The position numbers and the translations under genes were made by a program. From Donghicola mangrovi (lineage in GTDB: Bacteria; Pseudomonadota; Alphaproteobacteria; Rhodobacterales; Rhodobacteraceae), in the NCBI RefSeq assembly GCF_013377535.1, contig NZ_JABCJE010000003.1, positions 62,001-126,000 on the forward strand: 64,000 nt of DNA. Reading direction: 5' to 3'. This document shows, one piece after another, positions 35,394 through 43,996 of the stretch. Within the stretch, counting starts at the first letter, position 1. Each line of letters starts with the position of its first letter. Under the pieces are notes generated by a model. It was given only the letters and a program-made list of their open reading frames with translations, did no database searches and was not told where the DNA came from.

Positions 35394-35612
35394 TTAGAGG
35401 CGCCAGTGCGCGGGAACGTCCCAAGGGGCGCGCTCTGCCTCGGAATTTGCCTGATGCTTGGTCAGGCCGATATCCTGCAGCAGGTGGTCATCCAATTGGG
35501 ACAGCGCGTGGCGTTGACGTGCGACCGCAATGTATGCGGAAATCGAACTGAACAGCGACAATGACCAGAAAGGCCGCGTCGCCAGAGCAAGTCTGCTGAT
35601 CTGGGTAGCCAT
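35394..35612 (-). CDS. DUF1127-domain small protein
   Basis: 72 residues from the ATG at 35612; the frame open to 36080 is antisense to the LysR gene. The C-terminal half carries the DUF1127 arginine-rich motif region (RHALSQLDDHLLQDIGLTKHQA). Some DUF1127 proteins of alphaproteobacteria (such as CcaF1 in Rhodobacter) bind RNA and affect small-RNA maturation, so an RNA-binding role is possible. It is divergent from the LysR gene, with about 120 AT-rich bases between the starts. Confidence 0.88.
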   Translation of the reverse strand: MATQISRLALATRPFWSLSLFSSISAYIAVARQRHALSQLDDHLLQDIGLTKHQANSEAERAPWDVPAHWRL

Positions 35613-35733
35613 AATATTCACCGTGTAGATTTGATGGTTGGAGCGAGTCACATCAACTCGCTTGATGTATGTGCCAGTTTCTGTTTCATATGGGAAATGA
35701 ATGAATGTTGGGTTTTCCATCAGAGGTTTTGAT

Positions 35734-36588
35734 ATGGCGCGAAATCTGGATCTGACTGCGCTGCGGTCATTTGTGGCGGTTGCGGATTCGGGCGGGGTCA
35801 CGCGGGCCGCAGGGTTCCTGAACCTGACCCAGTCGGCAGTCTCGATGCAGTTGAAACGTCTGGAGGAATCGCTGGACGCCAATCTGTTGGACCGCAGCGC
35901 CCGCCAGATCGCGTTGACCCCCGCCGGTGAAAAGCTGCTGGGATACGCCCGCCGGATGCTGGAGCTGAACGACGAGGTCTGGTCGCGTCTGACCGACGAT
36001 GTGTACGAGGGCGAGATTGTCCTCGGGGTGCCCCATGACATCGTGTACCCCGCGATTCCCCGCGTGTTGCAGCAGTTCAACGTGGAATACCCGCGGATGC
36101 GGGTGCAGCTGATCTCTCTTTATACCAAGGGGCTCAAGGTGTCGTTCAGCCGTGGCGAATGCGACCTGATCCTGACCACCGAGGACGGCGTGTCCGACGG
36201 AGGCGAGACGTTAAAGACTCTGCCTCTGCTCTGGATCGGGGCGCCGGGTGGGGCGGCTTGGCGGCAGCGGCCGTTGCGGCTGGCTTTCGGGCGGCACTGT
36301 ATCTTCCGCGCTGGTGTGATCCGCCGCGTCGAAGAGGCTGGCATCCCGTGGGAACTGGCGGTCGAATCGGAAATGGACCGCGCGATCGAGGCGACCGTCA
36401 GCGCCGATCTGGCCCTGAACGCCATGCTCGAAGGGACCGAACCCCCACATCTGGAGCGCGTCCAGCACAAGGGCACACTGCCCGAACTGGCGAGCAAAAA
36501 GATTAACATGTACCTGTCGGATAACATGCGAGGAGAGGCCGGCCGCCGTCTGGCCGACCTCTTGCGTCAGGGCTATGCCCAGATGTGA
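35734..36588 (+). CDS. LysR-family transcriptional regulator
   Basis: 284 residues from ATG 35734 (AGAGG upstream). The winged helix-turn-helix lies at about 4-62 (LDLTALRSFVAV, then TRAAGFLNLTQSAVSMQLKRLEE). A PBP2-like effector domain follows from about 90. The gene is divergent from DUF1127 and ends base-to-base with the convergent quinone oxidoreductase. Its target is unknown; by LysR convention the divergent DUF1127 gene is the first candidate. Confidence 0.93.
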   Translation: MARNLDLTALRSFVAVADSGGVTRAAGFLNLTQSAVSMQLKRLEESLDANLLDRSARQIALTPAGEKLLGYARRMLELNDEVWSRLTDDVYEGEIVLGVPHDIVYPAIPRVLQQFNVEYPRMRVQLISLYTKGLKVSFSRGECDLILTTEDGVSDGGETLKTLPLLWIGAPGGAAWRQRPLRLAFGRHCIFRAGVIRRVEEAGIPWELAVESEMDRAIEATVSADLALNAMLEGTEPPHLERVQHKGTLPELASKKINMYLSDNMRGEAGRRLADLLRQGYAQM

Positions 36589-37548
36589 TCAGATGGTGAT
36601 CACGACCTTGCCGGTGGATTTGCGTTCGCGCAGCAGGGTCAGCCCCTCGGCCACGCGGTCCAAGGGGTAGGTTTCGCTGACGTGGGGCTTGATCCGCCCC
36701 TCGGACAGCCAGCCGAACAGGGTGGCCATGCTGTCGGTCAGCGCCTTGGGTTTGAACTTCAGGTAACCGCCCCAGTACATCCCGATCACGGTCAGGTTCT
36801 TGACTAGCATGTGGTTGGCGGGGATGGGCGGCACCTCTCCGCTGGCAAAGCCGATCGCCAGCAGGCGCCCGTCAGGGTTGGTCGCACGGAAGGCAGCGGT
36901 GAACTGTTCACCCCCCACAGGGTCATAGACCACATCCGCACCGCCAAGGGATTTGACGACCTCTCGGATATCCTCGGTCTTGGCGTCGATCAGGTGGTCC
37001 GCGCCATAGGCCTCGGCAATCTCCAGCTTGTCGGTGCCGCGGGCGCAAGCGATGACGCGGGCACCCATGGCTTTGCCGATCTCGACCGCGGTCAGGCCAA
37101 CGCCGCCCGCAGCCCCCAGCACCAACAGCGTCTCGCCCGGTTGCAGGCGTGCCTTGTAGTCCAGAGCTAGATGCGACGTCCCGTAGGCGATCTGGAAGCC
37201 CGCCGCCTCTACGTCGGTAATGTTGTCGGGCAGGGGAATCGCGCGATTGGCCGGAAAGCAGCCGTACTCTGCCAGCCCGCCCTGACCCGAGAACAGCGCC
37301 ACCCGTGTGCCGATTGCGGGCTCTGTGACCCCTTCGCCGTGGGCATCAACCACGCCGGCCACTTCCATTCCCATGGTAAAGGGCGCGGCGGGGGTGTCCT
37401 GATACTTGCCCTTGATCATCAAAAGATCGGCAAAGTTCAAACCGCAGGCCGTGATCCGCAGCCGGATTTCGCCAGCCGCGGGGGCGGGCATGGGTAGGTC
37501 CACCAGCTTTGGTTCATCTCCTGCGGTATGAATATGATAGGCTTTCAC
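36589..37548 (-). CDS. NADPH:quinone oxidoreductase-family protein (zinc-free MDR)
   Basis: 319 residues. GroES-like N-terminal domain with ITACGLNFADLL near 32, then a Rossmann domain with GAAGGVG near 145. The zinc ligands of alcohol dehydrogenases are absent, as in QOR enzymes. It reduces quinones or alpha,beta-unsaturated carbonyls with NADPH. Its stop codon abuts that of the LysR gene. Confidence 0.92.
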   Translation of the reverse strand: MKAYHIHTAGDEPKLVDLPMPAPAAGEIRLRITACGLNFADLLMIKGKYQDTPAAPFTMGMEVAGVVDAHGEGVTEPAIGTRVALFSGQGGLAEYGCFPANRAIPLPDNITDVEAAGFQIAYGTSHLALDYKARLQPGETLLVLGAAGGVGLTAVEIGKAMGARVIACARGTDKLEIAEAYGADHLIDAKTEDIREVVKSLGGADVVYDPVGGEQFTAAFRATNPDGRLLAIGFASGEVPPIPANHMLVKNLTVIGMYWGGYLKFKPKALTDSMATLFGWLSEGRIKPHVSETYPLDRVAEGLTLLRERKSTGKVVITI

Positions 37549-37853
37549 GCTTTGGTTCCTCCGTTTGGCGGTAGAACACGGTCAGGACCCCGACCTGTCA
37601 ATGCGACATTGGCCCCGAATTATCCTTAGGAATACCCCTAAAGATCATATGGCTATCTTGGTTTTTCCGCATAGGTTTAATTACATATTGTCTTACAAGG
37701 ATACGGCTGGGCTTGAAATCGTTCTGGTTGTATGGCCTGAAGACAAAGACGTCGCCATTGGGGGTGCGAACGTCGGGTTTGTTCGGGTGACAAAAGAAAC
37801 AATTCCGATTTTGGGTTCGGTTACGCCCAAATTCGGGGACAATGGAGCAAAGA
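37549..37853 (+). other. 305-base AT-richer gap between qor and the XRE regulator
   Basis: No gene is supported; a 141-codon frame at 37565-37990 crosses into the XRE gene in another frame and has shadow composition. Near the right end TTTGGG (37810-37815) and CCCAAA (37826-37831) form an inverted repeat with a 10-base spacer, 23 bases before the XRE start, plausibly an autoregulatory operator. Confidence 0.4.
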
Positions 37854-38228
37854 ATGACGCACCCTGTGGACGTCCACGTTGGCAAGCGCATCCGTCACCG
37901 CCGCTGGATGATCGGAATGACCCAGCAGCAACTGGCAGAACGTGTTGGAATCAAGTTTCAGCAGATACAAAAATACGAAACCGGTGCTAACCGTGTAAGT
38001 GCTTCTCGCTTATGGGATATTGCCCAGACGCTCGAAGTGCCGGTCAGCTTCTTTTTCGAAGGTCTCGAGGGTCAGGATGCCCCCGTTTCCGACAAGGCAC
38101 CCGCACTGCCTGCTGATATTCTTGGCGACAAAGAGGCGCTGGACCTGATCCGCTCCTACTATGCGATCCCCGAGAATCAGCGCCGACGTCTGTTTGATCT
38201 GGCACGCGTTCTCAGCGACGTGGCTTGA
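37854..38228 (+). CDS. XRE-family transcriptional regulator
   Basis: 124 residues from ATG 37854 (GGAGCAAAG upstream gives proper spacing); an ATG four codons earlier overlaps that site. The helix-turn-helix is at about 10-66 (MTQQQLAERVGIKFQQIQKY). A short C-terminal helical region follows. This compact form is widespread and multi-copy in Rhodobacteraceae. The target is unknown; self-regulation is likely given the inverted repeat just upstream. Confidence 0.9.
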   Translation: MTHPVDVHVGKRIRHRRWMIGMTQQQLAERVGIKFQQIQKYETGANRVSASRLWDIAQTLEVPVSFFFEGLEGQDAPVSDKAPALPADILGDKEALDLIRSYYAIPENQRRRLFDLARVLSDVA

Positions 38229-38284
38229 TTTGACGCGCCCTACGGGGTAGCGCCCTCTTATCCACTCATCTGAGGGCCGCCCCT

Positions 38285-39100
38285 ATGTCGCGTATTTCTT
38301 CCGAGACCCAAACCACCCTGATCGAGGTGGCATCCGAAATGGCCGACGCCGCGCGTTCGGCCATTTTGCCGTTCTTCCGCAACCCCGAGTTGATGGCCGA
38401 CAACAAGGAAGAGGGCGGTTTCGACCCCGTGACCGAAGCTGACCGCGCCGCCGAAGAGGCGATGCGCCGCGTGCTGGAACGCCGCCGCCCCGAGGACGGC
38501 ATCTTTGGCGAGGAAATGGGCAAGCAGGACGGCACCAGCGGTCTGACCTGGGTGATCGACCCGATCGACGGCACTCGCGGTTTCCTGAGCGGCACGCCCA
38601 CTTGGGGGGTGTTGATCGCGCTGTCCGATGAAAACGGCCCCGTCATGGGCATCATCGACCAGCCCTATATTCAAGAACGCTTCTTTGGAGGGTTCAATCA
38701 GGCGTGGGTCGATGGCCCCCATGGCCGCCATAGCCTAAAGGTCCGTGGCCCGCGTCCCTTGGGCGAATCGATCCTGTTCACCACCTTCCCCGAGGTCGGC
38801 ACGCAGGATGAGCGCCGCGCGTTCCATCACCTTGGCGGCCGCACCCAGCTGGTGCGCTATGGCATGGATTGCTATGCCTACGCGCTGCTCGCGGCTGGCC
38901 AGATCGATCTGGTGGTCGAGGCAGGGCTCAAGGCTTACGACATTCAGGGTCCCCAAGCCGTGGTCGAGGCCGCAGGTGGCATCGTCACCGACTGGCATGG
39001 CGGTCCGGCCCACAACGGGGGCCGCGTGATCGCTGCCGCCTCCGAGGCGCACCATGCCGAAGCGATGCGCCTGCTAGAGGAAGGTCTTGCGAACATCTGA
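38285..39100 (+). CDS. hisN: Inositol-monophosphatase-family phosphatase, probably histidinol-phosphatase
   Basis: 271 residues. Metal ligands of the Li-sensitive phosphatase fold: Glu76/Glu77 in GEEMG, Asp92-Pro-Ile-Asp95-Gly-Thr and the C-terminal AYDIQGPQAVVEAAGG block near 218. The RGFLSGTPTWG stretch is typical of HisN-type histidinol phosphatases, which complete histidine synthesis in alphaproteobacteria lacking HisB-N; inositol or other phosphates remain possible. It is monocistronic with its own terminator. Confidence 0.88.
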   Translation: MSRISSETQTTLIEVASEMADAARSAILPFFRNPELMADNKEEGGFDPVTEADRAAEEAMRRVLERRRPEDGIFGEEMGKQDGTSGLTWVIDPIDGTRGFLSGTPTWGVLIALSDENGPVMGIIDQPYIQERFFGGFNQAWVDGPHGRHSLKVRGPRPLGESILFTTFPEVGTQDERRAFHHLGGRTQLVRYGMDCYAYALLAAGQIDLVVEAGLKAYDIQGPQAVVEAAGGIVTDWHGGPAHNGGRVIAAASEAHHAEAMRLLEEGLANI

Positions 39101-39118
39101 CGCAAGCCGCTAAATATG

Positions 39119-39162
39119 AACCGCGATGTAACCTTTGTCCTTCTCTGGCATCGCGGTTTTTT
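39119..39162 (+). terminator. Terminator of the hisN-type gene
   Basis: AACCGCGATG (39119-39128) pairs perfectly with CATCGCGGTT (39149-39158) across a 20-base loop, followed by a run of T. Confidence 0.85.
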
Positions 39163-39209
39163 CTGATCTGAGGGGACATGGCGCCAAACCCTAGAAGGGG
39201 GACTCTGCC

Positions 39210-40553
39210 GTGTCCGACTTGCTGATCCAGAACATCGACACCCTTATCACCATGGACGACGACCGCCGCGAATTGTCCGGCGTGGATATCCGCGTCCGTG
39301 GCGGCGTGATTGCCGAAATCGGGCAGGGGCTGGCCGTGAACGGGGCCGAGACCCTGAATGCGAAGGGCTGCGTTGTGACCCCCGGTTTGGTCAACACGCA
39401 CCACCACCTGTATCAGTCCATGACCCGCGCGGTGCCCGGTGCGCAGGACGCGCTGCTCTTCGGCTGGCTGCAAAAGCTCTATCCCATCTGGTCGATGATG
39501 GGCCCCGAAGAGATGTTCGTGTCCGCCCAAGTCGGGCTGGCGGAACTGGCGCTGTCGGGCTGCACGCTGAGTTCGGATCACCTGTACCTCTATCCCAACG
39601 GCGCGCGGCTGGATGACACCATTCACGCCGCCAAAGAGATCGGCCTGCGGTTCCACCCGACCCGCGGGGCCATGAGCATCGGCGAGAGCGACGGAGGCCT
39701 GCCCCCCGATGCGCTGGTCGAACGCGAAGAGGCGATCCTGAACGACTGTATCCGCGTGATCGACGTCCACCATGACGCGGCCGAAGGGTCGATGGTGCGC
39801 GTGGGTATCGCGCCGTGTTCGCCCTTTTCGGTCAGCCGGGAATTGATGCGCGATGCGGCCCTGCTGGCGCGGGACAAGGGCGTGATGCTGCACACCCACT
39901 TGGCTGAGAATGACGAGGATATCGCCTATAGCCTTGCCAAATTCGGTTGCCGCCCCGGCCAATACGCCGAGGATCTGGGATGGACCGGCCCCGATGTGTG
40001 GCACGCCCACTGCGTGAAGCTGGACGGGGCCGAGATTGATCTCTTCGCACGCACCCGCACTGGCGTCGCCCATTGCCCCTGTTCGAACTGCCGTCTGGGA
40101 TCGGGGATCGCGCCGGTTCGGGCGATGCGGGATGCGGGCGTTCCGGTGGGGCTGGGGGTCGATGGCTCGGCCAGCAATGATGCCGGAAATCTGGTGCTCG
40201 AGGCCCGTCAGACCATGCTACTGCAACGGGTCCTGAACGGCGCTGACGCCATGAGCCCACGCGAGGCGCTCGAGATCGCGACCCGTGGCGGCGCCGACGT
40301 GCTGGGGCGCCCCGACTGCGGCCGCCTCGCGGTGGGCAAGCGCGCCGACATCGCGATCTGGGACACCCGCGGCGTTGAGAGCGCAGGCAGCTGGGACCCC
40401 GCCGCGATCCTGCTGGCGGGGCCGGTGCGGGTGCGCGACCTGATCGTCGAAGGCCGCCGCGTGGTGGCCGAGGGGCAGCTATCCACACTAGACATGGGAC
40501 AGCTTGTGGAAAAACAGAACCGGTTGGCGCGGGCGCTGGCCGAACGGGCGTAA
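39210..40553 (+). CDS. 8-oxoguanine deaminase (amidohydrolase family)
   Basis: 447 residues starting at GTG 39210, six bases after AGAAGGGGG. It has the amidohydrolase TIM-barrel metal motif: His64/His66 in NTHHHLYQ, His in HTHLAEN near 232, His in WHAHCVKL near 269 and Asp in LGVDGSASND near 319. The NTHHHLYQS-TR pattern matches the 8-oxoguanine deaminase subgroup (PA0142-like), often mislabelled hydroxyatrazine hydrolase. It converts 8-oxoguanine to urate. It is convergent with guanine deaminase, which supports purine salvage or clearance. Confidence 0.87.
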   Translation: MSDLLIQNIDTLITMDDDRRELSGVDIRVRGGVIAEIGQGLAVNGAETLNAKGCVVTPGLVNTHHHLYQSMTRAVPGAQDALLFGWLQKLYPIWSMMGPEEMFVSAQVGLAELALSGCTLSSDHLYLYPNGARLDDTIHAAKEIGLRFHPTRGAMSIGESDGGLPPDALVEREEAILNDCIRVIDVHHDAAEGSMVRVGIAPCSPFSVSRELMRDAALLARDKGVMLHTHLAENDEDIAYSLAKFGCRPGQYAEDLGWTGPDVWHAHCVKLDGAEIDLFARTRTGVAHCPCSNCRLGSGIAPVRAMRDAGVPVGLGVDGSASNDAGNLVLEARQTMLLQRVLNGADAMSPREALEIATRGGADVLGRPDCGRLAVGKRADIAIWDTRGVESAGSWDPAAILLAGPVRVRDLIVEGRRVVAEGQLSTLDMGQLVEKQNRLARALAERA

Positions 40554-40631
40554 AGTGTTAACAAACCCTTAACGCCTGTGGATAACTCTGTGTGCGAAGG
40601 TGCGCGGTTTCGGGGATATCTCGGGATAAAA

Positions 40632-41924
40632 TCAGCCGCGCACCTGCCGCCCTGCAACCCACACCGCCTGCACCGCGCGGTCGTCGCCCATCATGATGGT
40701 GGGGAACACGGCCTCCCACAGATCGGTCGCGCGGGCGTGGCGCTGCGCGATCGCGGGGGTCGAAGTCAGGTTCAGAACGGTGATGTCTGCCTCGGAACCA
40801 ACGGCCAAAGTGCCGATCCGGTCTTGGGCGAACAGGGCGCGGGCGGACCCTTCGGTGGCCAGCCAGATCAACTGCGCAGGGTGCAGAGCGGTGCCTGCCA
40901 ATTGGCCGATCTCATAGGCCGCCGCCATCGTCCGCAGCATCGAGAAACTGGAACCCCCGCCCGTATCCGTCGCCAGACCGATGCGGATGCCCCGAGAGGC
41001 AAGCTTGGCCGCCTCGAAAATCCCAGAGCCAATAAAGGTGTTGGAGGTCGGGCAATGCACCACCGCCGCACCGGTTTCGGCCAGTCGATCCGTCTCGCGC
41101 GGCTCCAGATGGATCACGTGCCCATAGAGCGCGCGTTCCCCCAGCAGGCCGAACTGCTCATAGGTATCCAAGTAGTCTTTCGCTTTTGGAAACAGGGACT
41201 TGACCCATTCAATCTCATCGGTCTGCTCGCTCAGGTGGGTTTGCATCAGGACCTCGGGATGCTCGGCCCAGAGGGCGCCCAAAGCCTCGAGCTGCTCGGG
41301 TGTCGAAGTCGGCGAAAACCGTGGCGTGATCACGTATTCCGCGCGTCCGACACCGTGCCAGCGCTGCAACAACGCTTTGCTGTCGTCATAGGCGGTTTGC
41401 GGCGTGTCGCGCAGACCGTCGGGGGCGTTGCGATCCATGCAGGTCTTGCCCGCGAAAACCCGCATCCCGCGTGCCGCCGCAGCATCGAAAAACGCATACA
41501 CACTGCACGGATGAATGGTGCAGTAACTGACCTGGGTTGTCGTCCCGTGGGACAGCGCTAGGTCCAAGGTCAGGTCAGCACGGGCCCGCGCCTCGGCGGG
41601 GTCGGCCAGGGTCATTTCTTCGGGGAAGGTATAGGTATTCAGCCAATCGATCAGGCGCTTGCCCCAACTCGCAATCATGCGGGTCTGGGGGTAATGCATA
41701 TGCGCATCCACGAAACCGGGCAGGATAAGACTGTTCCCGTAGTCCACGATTTTTGCCTGTGGATAACTTTCGCGCATGAGGTCAGCTTCGCCCCGTGCAA
41801 CAACCTTGCGTTGTTCGATGACGATGCCGCCACGGGTGCTGATCCGCGCCGCATCGGGGCCGGATTGCATGGCATCGCCTTCGAACCAGATGGTTTGGCC
41901 GATCAACAAGGTCTGCTGGTTCAT
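40632..41924 (-). CDS. guaD: Guanine deaminase
   Basis: 430 residues from the ATG at 41924 with GGAGCCC upstream; the longer open frame to 42005 lacks a site. Metal site: His75/His77 in PGFVDAHMHYPQT, His in MQTHLSEQ near 232, His in GHVIHLE near 272 and Asp in GLATDTGGGSSFSML near 322, all canonical for GuaD. It deaminates guanine to xanthine. Its 3' end faces the 8-oxoguanine deaminase gene across 78 bases. Confidence 0.94.
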   Translation of the reverse strand: MNQQTLLIGQTIWFEGDAMQSGPDAARISTRGGIVIEQRKVVARGEADLMRESYPQAKIVDYGNSLILPGFVDAHMHYPQTRMIASWGKRLIDWLNTYTFPEEMTLADPAEARARADLTLDLALSHGTTTQVSYCTIHPCSVYAFFDAAAARGMRVFAGKTCMDRNAPDGLRDTPQTAYDDSKALLQRWHGVGRAEYVITPRFSPTSTPEQLEALGALWAEHPEVLMQTHLSEQTDEIEWVKSLFPKAKDYLDTYEQFGLLGERALYGHVIHLEPRETDRLAETGAAVVHCPTSNTFIGSGIFEAAKLASRGIRIGLATDTGGGSSFSMLRTMAAAYEIGQLAGTALHPAQLIWLATEGSARALFAQDRIGTLAVGSEADITVLNLTSTPAIAQRHARATDLWEAVFPTIMMGDDRAVQAVWVAGRQVRG

Positions 41925-42047
41925 GAGAGGGCTCCTTTTTAACGGATCAGACCATAAGTAACGTGGATGCAAAGGAAAAGGTGGCTTGCCTCTGTCACTT
42001 TCCAAATGGCCTCGCTAAGGTGCCCACAAATCAGAACGGAGGGCGAC

Positions 42048-43442
42048 ATGTTGGACGATCACGACGAATCCGAAGTGCACGACCTTCTTTCTACCGAAGA
42101 AGAAGCCGTTCTGGACAATCGCCGCGTTTCGGCTGTTCGGCTGGCTTTGGCCGCAGGGGACGCGGTGCGTGTTGCACGCCTGCTGGAGCCTTTGCACGCC
42201 GCCGACATCGCCGACTTTCTGGAACAGATCGATGCGGGCGAGCGGCGCGAAATCCTGCTGCTGACCCCCGCCTGTTTCGACGGCGAGGTTCTGACCGAAC
42301 TGGATGAATCCATCCGCGAGGATGTGATCGAGTTTCTTCCGAGCAAGTTCCTGAAAGAGGCCGTTCGCGATCTGGAATCGGACGACGTGGTCGACCTGAT
42401 CGAGGACCTCGAGGATGCGCAGCAGAACGTCATACTTCAGGCTCTGGACGGGGCGGACCGTGCGGCGGTCGAGCAATCGCTGAGCTATCCGGAATACTCG
42501 GCCGGCCGTCTGATGCAGCGCGAGGTCGTCTCGGCGCCCGAGCATTGGACTGTGGGGCAGGCCATCGATTTCCTGCGGGCCGCCGAATATCTGCCCGAGC
42601 AGTTCTATCACGTCACACTGGTGGATCCGCGGATGCGCCCTGTGGGGAACGTGACCCTTGGCCGTCTGATGGGCAGCCCCCGCGCGACCCTCTTGGCCGA
42701 CATTCAGGAAGACACCTTCCGCACGATCCCCGCGACGACCGAACAGGGCGACGTGGCCTATGCGTTCAACCAGTACCACCTGATCTCGGCCCCTGTTGTG
42801 GACGATGACGGGCGTCTGGTCGGGATGATCACCATCGACGACGCGATGATCGTGCTGGACGAAGAACACGAAGAAGACATCCTGCTGCTGGCAGGTGTGG
42901 GCGAGGGCAGCCTCTCGGACCGCGTGGTCGAGACGACCAAGCAGCGCCTGCCGTGGCTGGCCGTGAACCTGCTGACCGCGATCCTTGCCAGCCTCGTGAT
43001 TGCACAGTTCGAGGATGCGATCGGCACCGTGGTCGCCTTGGCCGTTCTGATGCCGATTGTGGCCTCTATGGGCGGCAATGCAGGCACCCAGTCTCTGACC
43101 GTGGCCGTGCGGGCCTTGGCAACCAAGGACCTTACCGGATCGAACGTCTGGCGCGTGATCCGACGCGAAGCCTTGGTCGGCGTGATCAACGGCGTGACCT
43201 TTGCGTTGATCATGGCGATTGTGGGGATGGTCTGGTTCGGCAGTCCCGTGCTTGGCGGTGTGATCGCTGTCGCAATGGTGGTGAACCTCGTCGTTGCCGC
43301 GCTGGCAGGCACCGTGATCCCGATTATCATGGAGCGTGTCGGAGTGGACCCTGCGCTGGCCTCCGGCACCTTTGTGACAACCGTGACCGATGTGGTGGGC
43401 TTCTTTGCCTTCCTCGGGCTTGCTTCTTCAGTGATGCTATGA
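42048..43442 (+). CDS. mgtE: Magnesium transporter MgtE
   Basis: 464 residues from ATG 42048 (CGGAGGG upstream). An N-terminal helical regulatory domain (about 30-140) is followed by a CBS pair (about 145-265), a plug helix and five C-terminal transmembrane helices (about 290-463) with the SMGGNAGTQS pore motif near 345. It is a Mg2+-gated channel-like importer in the inner membrane. The 123-base leader does not show an M-box. It overlaps the cyclo-ligase by four bases. Confidence 0.95.
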   Translation: MLDDHDESEVHDLLSTEEEAVLDNRRVSAVRLALAAGDAVRVARLLEPLHAADIADFLEQIDAGERREILLLTPACFDGEVLTELDESIREDVIEFLPSKFLKEAVRDLESDDVVDLIEDLEDAQQNVILQALDGADRAAVEQSLSYPEYSAGRLMQREVVSAPEHWTVGQAIDFLRAAEYLPEQFYHVTLVDPRMRPVGNVTLGRLMGSPRATLLADIQEDTFRTIPATTEQGDVAYAFNQYHLISAPVVDDDGRLVGMITIDDAMIVLDEEHEEDILLLAGVGEGSLSDRVVETTKQRLPWLAVNLLTAILASLVIAQFEDAIGTVVALAVLMPIVASMGGNAGTQSLTVAVRALATKDLTGSNVWRVIRREALVGVINGVTFALIMAIVGMVWFGSPVLGGVIAVAMVVNLVVAALAGTVIPIIMERVGVDPALASGTFVTTVTDVVGFFAFLGLASSVML

Positions 43443-43996
43443 CCGACCTGACCCAAGTTAAGGCAGAGGCCCGCAAGGCCGCCTTTGCCCGCCGCAAAGA
43501 GGCACACGCCAACCATCGTCCGGGCCGGGCAGGGGAGTTGTCGTCGTTTCTGGCGGGGCATCGCGGCGTGCCGGTGGCGGGCTATATGCCCATCCGGACC
43601 GAGATCGACCCGCTGCCCGCAATGGCCGAAGCCTCTGCCTACGGCCCCGTCGCCGTTCCCGTGATCGAGGCCGAGGGCAAGCCCCTGAAGTTCCGCGCAT
43701 GGGAGCCTGACTGCCCCCTGATCGACGGCCCCTTCGGCGCGCAAATCCCCGCGACTGGCGAGTGGATCACCCCCCAGATCGTCATTGTGCCGCTGGTGGC
43801 CTTTGACCGCCGAGGCGGGCGTCTGGGGTATGGCGGCGGTTTCTATGACCGCACTCTTGAATTGCTACGCGCCAACGGTCCCGTGCTGGCCGTCGGCTTT
43901 GCCTATGCCGCCCAAGAGGCGGACAGCCTGCCGCTAGAGCCCACGGATCAGCCGCTCGACATGATCATCACCGAACAGGGTGTTCTGACCTTCTAG
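43439..43996 (+). CDS. 5-formyltetrahydrofolate cyclo-ligase
   Basis: 185 residues starting at ATG 43439 (ATGA overlap with mgtE); the longer open frame to 42953 is in another frame of mgtE and is false. The ATP/folate pocket motif GYGGGFYDRTL lies near residue 125. It converts 5-formyl-THF to 5,10-methenyl-THF with ATP. Coupling to a magnesium importer is notable, as the enzyme needs Mg-ATP. The stop overlaps that of the convergent EamA gene. Confidence 0.94.
   Translation: MTDLTQVKAEARKAAFARRKEAHANHRPGRAGELSSFLAGHRGVPVAGYMPIRTEIDPLPAMAEASAYGPVAVPVIEAEGKPLKFRAWEPDCPLIDGPFGAQIPATGEWITPQIVIVPLVAFDRRGGRLGYGGGFYDRTLELLRANGPVLAVGFAYAAQEADSLPLEPTDQPLDMIITEQGVLTF

Noticed and set aside
35394-35612. 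CcsR-type small RNAs downstream of the DUF1127 gene, as in Rhodobacter
   Set aside because: No CCTCCTCCC-loop hairpins are seen in the ~130 bases downstream of the gene.
37565-37990. 141-codon frame upstream of the XRE regulator
   Set aside because: Runs out of frame into the XRE gene, no ribosome site, Pro/Asn/Arg-rich ending.
41925-42047. Magnesium (M-box) riboswitch before mgtE
   Set aside because: The leader is only 123 bases and lacks the long paired architecture of the M-box.
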